64,000 bases of DNA from Actinomadura mexicana (lineage in GTDB: Bacteria; Actinomycetota; Actinomycetes; Streptosporangiales; Streptosporangiaceae): positions 1-64,000 of the forward strand of contig NZ_FZNP01000019.1 of assembly GCF_900188105.1 (NCBI RefSeq), read 5' to 3'. Each line of letters begins with the position of its first letter. The stretch's first letter is position 1. This document shows, piece after piece, positions 1 to 7,850 of the stretch. Position numbers and translations under genes: made by a program. The notes below the pieces were generated by a model, which did not search any database, had not been told where the DNA came from, and saw nothing but the letters and a program-made list of their open reading frames with translations.

Positions 1-92
1 TCGGTACCGATGTAGTTGTGGTTGAGCATCCTGGCCTCTTCCTGAGCCAGAACAACAACCCGCCGCGCGCGGTCGGTGAACCTCTCGAACAT
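1..92 (-). CDS. clpC: ClpC-type ATPase, N-terminus (partial)
   Basis: The reverse strand starts with ATG at 92..90 and runs off the left edge. The first 30 residues begin MFERFTDRARRVVVLAQEEA and continue into RMLNHNYIGT, the first helix pair of the ClpC N-domain. ClpC is an AAA+ unfoldase that feeds proteins to ClpP in the cytosol. An AGGAG ribosome site lies just upstream. The 19-bp cluster element at 120-138 sits about 28 bases before the start and points at it, so this copy may be co-regulated with the enediyne genes. Whether it is the housekeeping clpC or a cluster-borne paralogue cannot be decided from 30 residues. Confidence 0.9.
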   Translation of the reverse strand, partial: MFERFTDRARRVVVLAQEEARMLNHNYIGT

Positions 93-119
93 CTCCTCGC
101 TCCTCCCGGGGGTGCCGGT

Positions 120-138
120 TACTATTAGATTCTAAAGT
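120..138 (-). promoter_or_regulatory. 19-bp cluster element, upstream of clpC
   Basis: Read on the minus strand this is ACTTTAGAATCTAATAGTA, a perfect ACTT-N9-ATAG match, oriented toward clpC. Confidence 0.7.
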
Positions 139-449
139 GTTTTGCCGAGGATCGGTGGCTGTTCGCAGTGGGCGTAAGAACTCGGGGCGGCCCCGGTCCC
201 GGCCGGTCCTCCGTCCGCCGGCCCCGACCTGGAAGGGACCCATGTCTCTCGAGAACCATCCCATGGTCGACGCGCTCGTTCCCGGATCCGCCGATCGACC
301 CGACGACCCGTACGAGCGGCGTGGGCGTCCGCGACGTCGATCGGGACCCGGTCCGGCGGCGCGGCGGCCGTCCCGCGAGAGCGGCCGCGGCGCTGCCGCG
401 TCCTCCCGGTGCGCCGGGTGGGCGTCGGGCATGAGCATCCCGAGCGCGA
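139..449. other. Intergenic, no gene seen
   Basis: About 310 bases of GC-rich sequence between the clpC promoter element and the end of the methyltransferase. Open frames here are low-complexity Arg/Pro/Gly translations without a ribosome site, so I call no gene. Confidence 0.6.
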
Positions 450-1151
450 TCAGTCCCGTTTGCGGATCAGCGTGACGCCGTCCCCGATCGAGAGGATGAC
501 CGCCTCGACCCGGCCGTCCGCGGCGACATGATCGTTGAAATCGCGGATCGCCCGGGTGTCGGCGTCTCTCGCGCGCCTGGTCGCGGAGACCTCCGCGGGG
601 GGAGCGTCGGTGACGGGGTCGACGACGTGGCCGCGCCACAGGACGTTGTCCGCCAGGACGGCGCCGCCCGATCGCATGCGCGGGAGCAGCTCCTCGTAGT
701 AGGCGACGTAGTTCTCCTTGTCGGCGTCGATGAAGGCGAGATCGACGACCGGATCCGGGGCGAGCGCCCGTAGCGTGTCCAGCGCGGGGCCGAGCCGCAG
801 CCGGATCCGGTCGGCCACGCCGGCCTGCGCCCAGGCCTCGCGGGCGATCCGCCCCCATTCCTTGTCGACGTCGCAGCACAGAAGGTGGCCGTCGGAGGCG
901 AGGCCCCGGGCGATGCACAGCGACGAGTAGCCGGTGAAGGTGCCGATCTCGATCGCCCGGCGGGCGCCCATGAGCCGGGCCAGCAAGGTCAGGAACGCTC
1001 CCTCGTCGGGACCGATCTGCATCCGCGCCACCGGGCCGAGCCGGGCGGTCCGCTCCATGAGACGGCGCTGCGCGTCGTCCGGGGGGAGGCTGTGCGCGGT
1101 GAGGTAGCCGTACAGTTCCGCCGTCACCGGCGTGGTCTTGAGCGCGCACAT
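450..1151 (-). CDS. CCoAOMT-family cation-dependent O-methyltransferase
   Basis: This 233-residue protein is a class I SAM methyltransferase of the caffeoyl-CoA/catechol O-methyltransferase family. Motif I is EIGTFTGYSS (68-77), the metal-binding loop is FIDADKENY (140-148) and DNVLW (168-172) follows, as expected for a Mg-dependent enzyme that methylates vicinal phenols. Length is full for the family. It is divergent from the next gene with a cluster element at 1181-1199 between them. In an enediyne cluster a plausible substrate is a catechol-like aromatic acid that ends up methoxylated. The family call is firm; the substrate is inference. Confidence 0.88.
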   Translation of the reverse strand: MCALKTTPVTAELYGYLTAHSLPPDDAQRRLMERTARLGPVARMQIGPDEGAFLTLLARLMGARRAIEIGTFTGYSSLCIARGLASDGHLLCCDVDKEWGRIAREAWAQAGVADRIRLRLGPALDTLRALAPDPVVDLAFIDADKENYVAYYEELLPRMRSGGAVLADNVLWRGHVVDPVTDAPPAEVSATRRARDADTRAIRDFNDHVAADGRVEAVILSIGDGVTLIRKRD

Positions 1152-1180
1152 GGCCCCGGCCTCTCCGTGGTCTCCCAGAA

Positions 1181-1199
1181 ACTTTAATAAATTATAGCA
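1181..1199 (+). promoter_or_regulatory. 19-bp cluster element in a divergent promoter
   Basis: ACTTTAATAAATTATAGCA is a perfect ACTT-N9-ATAG match. It lies 30 bases before the start of the divergent O-methyltransferase and about 240 bases before the plus-strand operon, so it may serve both. A second AT-rich patch at 1345-1361 is nearer the plus-strand gene. Confidence 0.65.
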
Positions 1200-1441
1200 A
1201 CATCCTTCTCATTTCCGGGGTGCCCATGCCGCCCTTTTCTCTCCGCCGTGCTCGCTTTGAGCTGGTCAGTTAAGTGCCCACTGAAATCCTCGACGGCGCG
1301 GAACCCCGATGGCGTCGTTCGGAGCAGGGGTTGACGACGAGGAATCGCTATATAAAACTTCAGCGACAGGGCCCCGTCATCGATCCGCGGACCAGGCAGT
1401 GGCCCACCACACGTTCTCGACAGACGCTGGAGGTGTCTGGT

Positions 1442-2644
1442 TTGAGCTCTCTCCGTGAGACGTACGAGTCCCTCAACCTCGAACCCAAGCCGATTCGTCC
1501 GCACATCCTCGCCGCGGCCACCGTCGTCTTCGGTGACGACTACTACGGTGGCCGGCGCGAGACCATCAACCTGTCCGGCTTCGTCCAGCTGAACAAGTGG
1601 CCGATGCCGGGCTTCGAGCACCGGGTGGACGAGAAGGGCTACGCCGAGCTCGAGACCGAGCTGATCAGCGCGCCGGAAGTCGGCATCAAGGGGTACAGCT
1701 ACGAGCTGGACGACCGCATCCAGGTGCTGTCCAACCCGTTCCTCCCCAACTCCGGCCACGTGCGCCAGATCGTCCCGGGCAAGAACTTCCCGGCCGAGTT
1801 CTACATCCGGCGCTTCGGCATCCTGGAGACCAGCACCCTGCGGCTGGCCCACCGCAACGTCATCGACATCTTCGGCGTGGTCGACAGCATCCCGCCGTAC
1901 AAGAAGCCGCTGACCGGCCCGTACCTGGGCAGCCCGCGCGGCGACGGCCCGTTCGACGTGGTGCAGGCGCCCAACGTCGTGCGCGGGACGACCCTGCCCG
2001 AGGCCTGGTACCCGGCCAACGACCAGAACGAGCCGGTCGGCCTGACGCCCACGGTGTTCTTCGCCGCGAGCGCCGGCCCCTGCATGTCGATGCTGGTCGA
2101 CCCCTCCATGATCATGCAGGTCTCCATGGAGGGCCGGATCGAGGTCGAGGTCAACGGCAAGACCGAGGTCATCGAGCTCGAGGGCGACTACCGCAAGGCG
2201 GCCGGCACGGAGATCCTTCTGTTCGGCCCCGACAAGCACGACGAAGGCCAGGGCGTCCTCGCCCAGATGGCCCGCGTCGCCCTCGTCGGCCACAACGAGG
2301 CCCTCGGCGGCCGCGTGATGCTGCGGGCGAGCTGGCCGCGGCCGTCCGGCGGCACGCTGGGCGACGGCACCGAGGACAGCCTCAGCCGGGTCAGGTTCCC
2401 GAGCGAGCTGCACATCGACGCCGAGCTCGAGATCGTGACGCCGCACGGCAACCTGTACGCGGCCAGCCCGGCCCACATCGCCGGCAAGCTCAGGGACCTC
2501 GACGCCACGGGCAGCGAGCTGAGCATGGTCGGCGCGGACGCGCCGCTCGTCACCACCGACGGCACGGTCAAGGCACGGCTGACCGGCGTCCGGCTGGCGA
2601 TGCGCGACGCCCACGTCGGCGAGACGGCGGCGGTCAACATCTGA
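1442..2644 (+). CDS. Conserved unknown protein, TTG start
   Basis: I do not recognise this roughly 400-residue protein. I chose the TTG at 1442 because GGAGG (1429-1433) lies 8 bases upstream; the longer frame back to 1274 has no ribosome site and reads as low-quality coding. The sequence is soluble, rich in beta-type segments, and has no signal peptide or membrane helix. It heads a co-directional run with a PRMT-like methyltransferase, a propeller protein and a UbiB-like protein (to 5644). Codon use matches its neighbours and there is no antisense candidate of equal quality. Its role in the cluster is unknown. Confidence 0.75.
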   Translation: MSSLRETYESLNLEPKPIRPHILAAATVVFGDDYYGGRRETINLSGFVQLNKWPMPGFEHRVDEKGYAELETELISAPEVGIKGYSYELDDRIQVLSNPFLPNSGHVRQIVPGKNFPAEFYIRRFGILETSTLRLAHRNVIDIFGVVDSIPPYKKPLTGPYLGSPRGDGPFDVVQAPNVVRGTTLPEAWYPANDQNEPVGLTPTVFFAASAGPCMSMLVDPSMIMQVSMEGRIEVEVNGKTEVIELEGDYRKAAGTEILLFGPDKHDEGQGVLAQMARVALVGHNEALGGRVMLRASWPRPSGGTLGDGTEDSLSRVRFPSELHIDAELEIVTPHGNLYAASPAHIAGKLRDLDATGSELSMVGADAPLVTTDGTVKARLTGVRLAMRDAHVGETAAVNI

Positions 2645-2776
2645 GGTTTCCCGCGAGCCTCTTGACGTGTCCGGCGGGACTGGATCTGATGGAAATTCCG
2701 ATAGTTCCAGTCCCGCCGGGACGTGCGTGCGGCCCGCGCCGCCGGCCGTGCCGGGTACCTGCGAAGGGGAGGCGTC

Positions 2777-3661
2777 GTGGACCAGCGACTGCTGCTGATG
2801 CACCAGGCGATGCTCGCCGACCGGCCCCGGCTGGAGGCCTACGAGCGGGCGCTCGAGGACGCGATCCCGCCCGGCGGCGTGGTGGCCGACGTCGGGGCCG
2901 GCACGCTGGCGCTGTCCATGCTCGCGCTGCGGTGCGGCGCCGAGCACGTCTACGCCGTCGAGGCCGACCCTGAGATGGCGGCGGTCGCGGCCCGGATCGC
3001 CGAGCAGAACGACCTCAAGGGGAGGCTCACCCTCGTCCAGGGAGACGCGCGCCGGGTGCTGCTGCCCGTCAAGGCGGACGTCGTGGTCTCGGAGATGATG
3101 GGCAACCTCGGGCCGGAGGAGCAGATGATGGAGGTCCTCGGCTCCTTCGCGCGGCGCAACCTGGCCCCGGGCGGCCGGGTCGTTCCGCAGCGCCTGGTCA
3201 CACAGCTGGCGGCCATCGAGTTCGACGGCGAGGGCTGGGGGATCTGGAACGAGGACTTCCTCGGCTACCGGCTGGATGCGGTTCAGGAATGTACAGCCCC
3301 CGCCGCCCAGCTGCACTTCTTCCAGCGTCCGCCCACGATGCTCAGCGAGCCGGCGGCCATCGCCGACCAGCGCGGCGGCAAGGGGTCGCAGCAGCGGCCG
3401 AGCCGGCGGCTGACCATCAACCGGACCGGCCGGCTGCACGCCATCGCCGGATACTTCACCGCCACCCTCGCGCCGGGCGTGACGCTGTCCAACCTCCCCT
3501 CCTACCCGGGCTGCAACTGGGCGGTCTGGATCTGGCCGCTCCGCCACACCGCGGTGTCGGCGGGGGACGTGCTGCACGTCCGGATGCACCGGCCCGAAGA
3601 CGTCCGGGTGGCCACCGACTGGCGGCTTGAGTGCGGCCTCAGCAAGAAGGGAGGGCGCTGA
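2777..3661 (+). CDS. PRMT-like SAM methyltransferase
   Basis: A 294-residue protein starting at GTG 2777 behind AAGGGGAGG. Motif I is VVADVGAGTLALS (35-47), followed by the acidic post-I region VEADPE. The double-glutamate loop SEMMGNLGPEE (105-115) is the hallmark of protein arginine methyltransferases, where the two Glu bind the guanidinium. The C-terminal part could form the PRMT beta-barrel. It overlaps the following propeller gene by one base (TGATG), so the two products are probably made together. Bacterial PRMT-fold proteins in natural-product clusters are rare and may act on a small molecule instead of a protein. Fold confident, substrate unknown. Confidence 0.82.
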   Translation: MDQRLLLMHQAMLADRPRLEAYERALEDAIPPGGVVADVGAGTLALSMLALRCGAEHVYAVEADPEMAAVAARIAEQNDLKGRLTLVQGDARRVLLPVKADVVVSEMMGNLGPEEQMMEVLGSFARRNLAPGGRVVPQRLVTQLAAIEFDGEGWGIWNEDFLGYRLDAVQECTAPAAQLHFFQRPPTMLSEPAAIADQRGGKGSQQRPSRRLTINRTGRLHAIAGYFTATLAPGVTLSNLPSYPGCNWAVWIWPLRHTAVSAGDVLHVRMHRPEDVRVATDWRLECGLSKKGGR

Positions 3662-4329
3662 TGCCTTACGCGGCGGGGTCGGTGCGCGACATCCCGGTTC
3701 GCGGCGGCCTGAAACTGTGCGGGCTGACCTGGTCGGGACAGTACCTGTGGTATTCGGAGGCCGTGCAGAACCAGATCGCGGCGATGGACCCTCGGACCGG
3801 CGAGGTGGTGCGGCGGATCCCGTGCCCCGGCGTCCGCACGGACCTGACCACGCTCGGCGGCAGCCTCGTCCAGGTGGTGGGCGAGCAGCGGACCCTGCGC
3901 GTCATCGACCCCGAGTCCGGGGACGTCGTCGGCGAACTGCCCAACCCGCGGCCCGGGCGGCTCCTGTGCGGGCTGGAGGCCACGAGCCAGGGCGTGTGGA
4001 CGGGATACGAGGACCTCCAGGTCATCGACCTGCGAAGCGTCGAGGATCTGCGCCTGATCGCCAGCTACCCGGTGCGCCGCCCGGTCGCCGGGGTCACCGT
4101 CTCCGACGACTACCTGGCCTACGCCGACTACCGCGGATGCTCCATCAACCTGGTCGATCTGAAGCAGGGGCGCGAGGTGGCGTCGATCACGGTCAACGGC
4201 AGTCCCACCGGGATCGCCTGGGACGGCCGCCTGATCTGGTACTGCGACCACGCGACCCTCCAGCTGCGGGCGATCGAGGTACCTGGAATCACCGGAGGCA
4301 GGCAGACCCATGACGACGACAGGCGCTGA
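3661..4329 (+). CDS. Small five-repeat beta-propeller protein
   Basis: The 222-residue product contains about five repeats of roughly 42 residues of the YVTN/quinoprotein type. The first (GLTWSGQYLWYSEAVQN) and last (GIAWDGRLIWYCDHA) resemble each other, as in propellers that close N- to C-terminus. There is no signal peptide, so it is probably cytosolic. The start is ATG 3661, overlapping the PRMT-like stop, and the end overlaps the UbiB-like gene by 20 bases, which implies tight translational coupling. A clear paralogue lies at 49651-50307. Such proteins usually bind partners; an enzymatic role cannot be excluded. Confidence 0.75.
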   Translation: MPYAAGSVRDIPVRGGLKLCGLTWSGQYLWYSEAVQNQIAAMDPRTGEVVRRIPCPGVRTDLTTLGGSLVQVVGEQRTLRVIDPESGDVVGELPNPRPGRLLCGLEATSQGVWTGYEDLQVIDLRSVEDLRLIASYPVRRPVAGVTVSDDYLAYADYRGCSINLVDLKQGREVASITVNGSPTGIAWDGRLIWYCDHATLQLRAIEVPGITGGRQTHDDDRR

Positions 4330-5644
4330 GCGACGATCGGAGACGGCCCCCGCCGAACCAAAGGCCCCCGCACCGCTCGCGCTCGCCGGCCGGGGCGCGC
4401 ACGTGCTGGTGATCCTCGCCGTGACCCTGGCGCCGGCCGGGGTCGTCGGGCTCCTCCGGACGGCGTTGCGCGGCCGCGCAGCGGGACGCCGGTACCTCTA
4501 CCGGCGGACGGCCGTCCTGCTGATGCGGCTCGGCCCCACCTTCATCAAGGCCGGTCAGGTCCTCGGTACCCGGCGGGACGTGCTTCCCGCGGCGCTCTGC
4601 GACGAGCTGTCGGTCCTCCAGGACTCGGTGGCGCCGCTGAACCGCGCCGAGACGCGCCGCGCCTTCGCCGAGGCCTACGGCACGCGGGCGATCGAAGGGC
4701 GCTTCGCGCACCTCGTGCAGCGGCCGGTCGCCAGCGGGAGCGTGGCCTCCGTCTACCAGGGCACGCTCGCGTCCGGCGCCCAGGTGGCGATCAAACTGCG
4801 CCGCCCCGGCATCGACCGGGTGATGAGACAGGACCTCGCGCTGATGAGGGCGGGCGCAGCGCTGGCCGCCCGGCTGCCCGTGTTCCGCGGCGTTCCGGTC
4901 ACCGACGTGGTGGACAACATGTGCGCCGCCGTCCTCGGGCAGCTGGACTTCGCCCGCGAGGCCGACAGCCTGACGCGGCTGCGCGGCAACCTCGCGCCCG
5001 TGCCCCGGGTGTGGGTTCCGCAGGTGCACCAGGCCGAGTCCCGGCCGCGCTGCATCGTCATGGAGTTCATACCGGACCTGGACGTGAGCGCCGCGGCGCA
5101 GTGCCCCCTGGCGATGCGGAAGCGGTTCGCGGCGTCGGCGCTGACCGCCATCTACCAGATGCTGTTCGTCGACGGCTTCGTGCACTGCGACATGCACCCG
5201 GGGAACCTCTACTTCACCCGCCAGGGGCAGGTCGTCGTGCTCGACGCCGGGTTCAGCGTGCAGCTGACCGAGCGCCTGCGCCGGCTGTTCGCCGAGTTCT
5301 TCATGAACATGTCCACCGGCCGGGGCCGCCGCTGTGCCGAGATCGTCATCGAGAGTTCGGCGGGTGTGCGCGACGACGCGGACCTCGAAGGCTTCGTCGT
5401 GCGGATGGCCGACCTGGTCGAGCGCAGCCACGGACTGCCGGCCAAGGAGTTCAGCCTGATCGCCTTCGCCACGGAGATGTTCGACCTGCAGCGCAGGTAC
5501 GGCATCCACGCCGCGCCCGAACTGATCTTCCCGCTGCTGTCCCTGCTCGTCATCGAGGGCACCATCCGCGAGCTCGACCCGGAGATCGACTTCCAGGAGA
5601 CCGCGAAGCCCGTCCTGAACCGCGGTCTCTTCGGCGCCCGGTAG
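4310..5644 (+). CDS. UbiB/ABC1 (AarF) atypical kinase-like protein 1
   Basis: A 444-residue member of the AarF/UbiB/ADCK family. The family-specific KxGQ motif is FIKAGQVLGTR (79-88), the glycine-rich loop is ASGSVASVY (141-149), the ATP lysine is K162 in VAIKLRRP, the catalytic loop is HCDMHPGN (292-299) and the metal-binding DFG equivalent is LDAGFS (311-316). All kinase-like residues are present, so ATP binding is expected. N-terminal residues 30-50 are hydrophobic and may contact the membrane. UbiB proteins support lipid-quinone synthesis elsewhere; here the gene is last in the 1442-5644 run. A second homologue sits at 16517-17800. Its role in enediyne synthesis is unknown. Confidence 0.88.
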   Translation: MTTTGAERRSETAPAEPKAPAPLALAGRGAHVLVILAVTLAPAGVVGLLRTALRGRAAGRRYLYRRTAVLLMRLGPTFIKAGQVLGTRRDVLPAALCDELSVLQDSVAPLNRAETRRAFAEAYGTRAIEGRFAHLVQRPVASGSVASVYQGTLASGAQVAIKLRRPGIDRVMRQDLALMRAGAALAARLPVFRGVPVTDVVDNMCAAVLGQLDFAREADSLTRLRGNLAPVPRVWVPQVHQAESRPRCIVMEFIPDLDVSAAAQCPLAMRKRFAASALTAIYQMLFVDGFVHCDMHPGNLYFTRQGQVVVLDAGFSVQLTERLRRLFAEFFMNMSTGRGRRCAEIVIESSAGVRDDADLEGFVVRMADLVERSHGLPAKEFSLIAFATEMFDLQRRYGIHAAPELIFPLLSLLVIEGTIRELDPEIDFQETAKPVLNRGLFGAR

Positions 5645-5689
5645 GCGGTCCCGGCGCACGCCGGTCTCCGGTCGGAGTTCGAGGCCGGG

Positions 5690-5711
5690 TTATATAAGTT
5701 TGCTATTATTG
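5690..5711 (+). promoter_or_regulatory. AT-rich promoter of the ArsR gene
   Basis: TTATATAAGTTTGCTATTAT ends about 5 bases before the GTG start, so the transcript may be nearly leaderless. It resembles the cluster element in composition but fits the ACTT-N9-ATAG pattern poorly. Confidence 0.4.
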
Positions 5712-5715
5712 TCCC

Positions 5716-6075
5716 GTGCATGCGTTCGATGTTCTCGGCGATCCGGTCCGCCGCCGCATCCTGGAACTGCTGTCCGTCGGCGGTCACTCCTCCGGGGAGA
5801 TCTGCGCCGTCATCCAGGAGGAGTTCGGGATCTCCCAGCCGGCGGTGTCGCAGCACCTGAAGGTGCTGCGCGACAACGGGTTCGCCTCGGTCCGGGCCGA
5901 GGGGACGCGGCGGCTGTACGCGATCGACCCGGGGCCCCTGCGCGAGGTCGACACGTGGCTGGAGCAGTTCCGGCGGTTCTGGTCCCAGCCCCTCGACGCG
6001 CTGGCCACGGAGGTCGCCAGGGGCCGGCGCGAGGGTCGCGGCACGACAGGGAACCCCGCAACGCGGAAAGCGTGA
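5716..6075 (+). CDS. ArsR-family transcriptional regulator
   Basis: A 119-residue winged-helix protein with the ArsR signature: N-terminal FDVLGDPVRRRILELL and recognition helix ISQPAVSQHLKVLRDNG. No cysteine cluster typical of metal sensors is present, so it belongs to the non-metal ArsR group that often sits beside AHSA1/START-domain genes. Such a gene lies nearby at 7348-7803, across the intervening glycosyltransferase. The GTG at 5716 follows an AT-rich promoter almost directly. It probably regulates itself and the resistance-like genes to its right; this target assignment is inference. Confidence 0.85.
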   Translation: MHAFDVLGDPVRRRILELLSVGGHSSGEICAVIQEEFGISQPAVSQHLKVLRDNGFASVRAEGTRRLYAIDPGPLREVDTWLEQFRRFWSQPLDALATEVARGRREGRGTTGNPATRKA

Positions 6076-6085
6076 TCCAGGCCGG

Positions 6086-7237
6086 CTACAGGCGCGCGAC
6101 GAGGTCGGCGAGCTCGGCGGCGACGGCCGTGGGGGACGGCAGGCCCGCGACCTCCGTGTGGACCTCGGCGGTCGCCGTCCGCAGCGTCTCGTCCTCGAGC
6201 AGGCGCTCCAGCATCGTCGCGGTGATCTCGTCGGCCGGCGCCGTCAGCCCGATTCCCCGGTCGCGCACGTCCTGCCCGATGGCTTCGGAGGCCACGTCCT
6301 GCGGGTCGAGGGCGACCATCTGCGGGATGCCGGCCTCCACCGCGGTCAGGACGGTGTTGGCGCCGCCGTGGTGCACGACCGCCGAGCACGTCCGGAACAG
6401 CTCGCCGAAGGGGACCCAGCCGTCGGCGGGCCGGACGTTCGGCGGCAGCGTGCCGAGGGCGGAGGTGTCGACGTTGCCGAGCGCGAGCACGAAGTCGGCG
6501 TCCACCTTCGAAGCGGCCTCGATGACCGGCGGCAGGGTGCCGAGGCCGAAGAACCTGGCCGAGAAGCCGCCGCCGAGCGAGAGGACGACCCTCGGCCGCT
6601 GCGGCCGCTGCCGCCACAGCCCGCCCAGGACACCGCCGCCGTCGTAGGAGTGCCCGCCCATGAACCCGCCCTCGGGCCTGGCGTGCAGCATGCTCGGCGG
6701 CAGCCGCTCCAGGATCATCGCGGGCCGCGGGATGGCCGGGACTCCGTACTCGCCGCACAGATCCGACAGCAGGCCGGCCGTCAGCTGATGGGTCCGCCCG
6801 GTGGTGAAGGGTCCCAGGTTCCGCTGGACGGCCGGGACGCCGAGCCGGGCGGCCGCCATCGCCCCGACCGTGGTCGTCTGCTCGTAGACGACGAGGTCCG
6901 GGCGCCACTGGTCGGCCACCTCCATGGTCCCGGGGACCAGCGGGCGGTTGAACCCGGCGAACATGGGCGCCCGGGGAGAGATGTCCCTGTCCGGCCCGAC
7001 ACTCCGGAACCACGTCTCCGCGAACTCGGGATCGTCCTCGAGAACCTTCTGCGCGATCGCCACGGCGTCGTAGCCCGGCGCGACGTCGACCACCGGCAGG
7101 CCCGCGTCGGCCGCCCATTCGGGGCGTTCCGCGAGCGCCACGAGCACCTCGTGACCCGCCGAGCGGAAGGCCCAGGCCAGGGGCACGAGCGTAAAGACGT
7201 GACCGGCCGCGGGGACGGAGATGAACAGCACGCGCAT
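6086..7237 (-). CDS. GT1-family glycosyltransferase A
   Basis: A 383-residue GT-B fold glycosyltransferase of the EryCIII/CalG type. The N-terminal acceptor domain begins MRVLFISVPAAGHVFTLVPL. The donor-binding motif VVHHGGANTVLTAVEAGIPQ is near residue 290, and a DPQD segment that contacts the nucleotide sugar follows. It resembles the glycosyltransferase at 53525-54658 far more than the other two in the window, so these two may handle related sugars or acceptor sites. The upstream cluster element at 7307-7325 is shared with the divergent START-domain gene. It would transfer an NDP-deoxysugar to the enediyne aglycone or a growing sugar chain; the specific sugar is unknown. Confidence 0.9.
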   Translation of the reverse strand: MRVLFISVPAAGHVFTLVPLAWAFRSAGHEVLVALAERPEWAADAGLPVVDVAPGYDAVAIAQKVLEDDPEFAETWFRSVGPDRDISPRAPMFAGFNRPLVPGTMEVADQWRPDLVVYEQTTTVGAMAAARLGVPAVQRNLGPFTTGRTHQLTAGLLSDLCGEYGVPAIPRPAMILERLPPSMLHARPEGGFMGGHSYDGGGVLGGLWRQRPQRPRVVLSLGGGFSARFFGLGTLPPVIEAASKVDADFVLALGNVDTSALGTLPPNVRPADGWVPFGELFRTCSAVVHHGGANTVLTAVEAGIPQMVALDPQDVASEAIGQDVRDRGIGLTAPADEITATMLERLLEDETLRTATAEVHTEVAGLPSPTAVAAELADLVARL

Positions 7238-7306
7238 GGTGGGATCCTCCCTGGGGCATGGACCGAGCGCCGACGAGGAAATCTCCGGTCTACTCCTCCA
7301 GGAGAT

Positions 7307-7325
7307 TACTATATATAGTTCAAGT
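7307..7325 (-). promoter_or_regulatory. 19-bp cluster element, divergent
   Basis: On the minus strand this reads ACTTGAACTATATATAGTA, a perfect match pointing at glycosyltransferase A. It also lies 23 bases before the START-domain gene on the other side. Confidence 0.7.
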
Positions 7326-7347
7326 GTCTAGCGAGCTGGAGGAGTTC

Positions 7348-7803
7348 GTGACGCTGCCGATCTGCCCGCCCGACCTGTCGGCCAGGCCGTACCGCGCGAT
7401 CGTGGACCACCCCGCGGACGCGCCGGCCGACGCGGTGTTCCGCGCCTGGACGGAGCGGTTCGACCAGTGGTTCGCCCAGCCGGGTGAGGTCGTGATGAAG
7501 GCCGAGGTCAACGCGCCCTACTTCTTCCAGACCTGCCACGAGGGACGGCGGCATCCGCACTACGGCCGGTTCCTGCGGGTCGACCCGGACCGGCTGATCG
7601 AACTGACGTGGCTCAACGAGGCGGGAACCCGCGGGGTCGAGACGGTGCTGACCGTCGAGATGTCGCCCCGGCCGGGCGGCTCCCTGCTGCACCTGACGCA
7701 CGCGGGCTTCCCGGACGAAAGGGCGAGGGTAGAGCACGAGACCGCGTGGAGATCGATCCTCCTGAACCGCCTCGATCCCGTGCTGCGGGGGACCGCGGCC
7801 TGA
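7348..7803 (+). CDS. AHSA1/START (SRPBCC) protein, candidate self-sacrifice resistance
   Basis: About 151 residues with the AHSA1 pattern: an amphipathic first strand and helix (DHPADAPADAVFRAWTERFD), the central strand HYGRFLRVDPDRLIELTW and a C-terminal helix EHETAWRSILLNRLDPVL. The GTG at 7348 has GGAGGAG 3-9 bases upstream; an in-frame GTG at 7324 is an alternative but overlaps the promoter element. Calicheamicin producers carry START-domain proteins (CalC, CalU16, CalU19) that are cleaved by the activated enediyne and so protect DNA. A START protein inside an enediyne cluster and next to a regulator fits that role. Homology to CalC itself is not established here. Confidence 0.75.
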   Translation: MTLPICPPDLSARPYRAIVDHPADAPADAVFRAWTERFDQWFAQPGEVVMKAEVNAPYFFQTCHEGRRHPHYGRFLRVDPDRLIELTWLNEAGTRGVETVLTVEMSPRPGGSLLHLTHAGFPDERARVEHETAWRSILLNRLDPVLRGTAA

Positions 7804-7850
7804 CCGGTGGCGACGCGCGCCACGCGTTCCCGATCCGAGGAGTGTTCCGC

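Noticed and set aside
1331..1361. TTGACG followed by TATAAA as a sigma-70-type promoter for the first operon
   Set aside because: The spacer is only about 14 bases, so I do not call it; the AT patch may still matter.
1184..3589. Minus-strand open frame of 801 codons
   Set aside because: Shadow of the unknown protein and the PRMT-like gene; low-complexity translation, no ribosome site.
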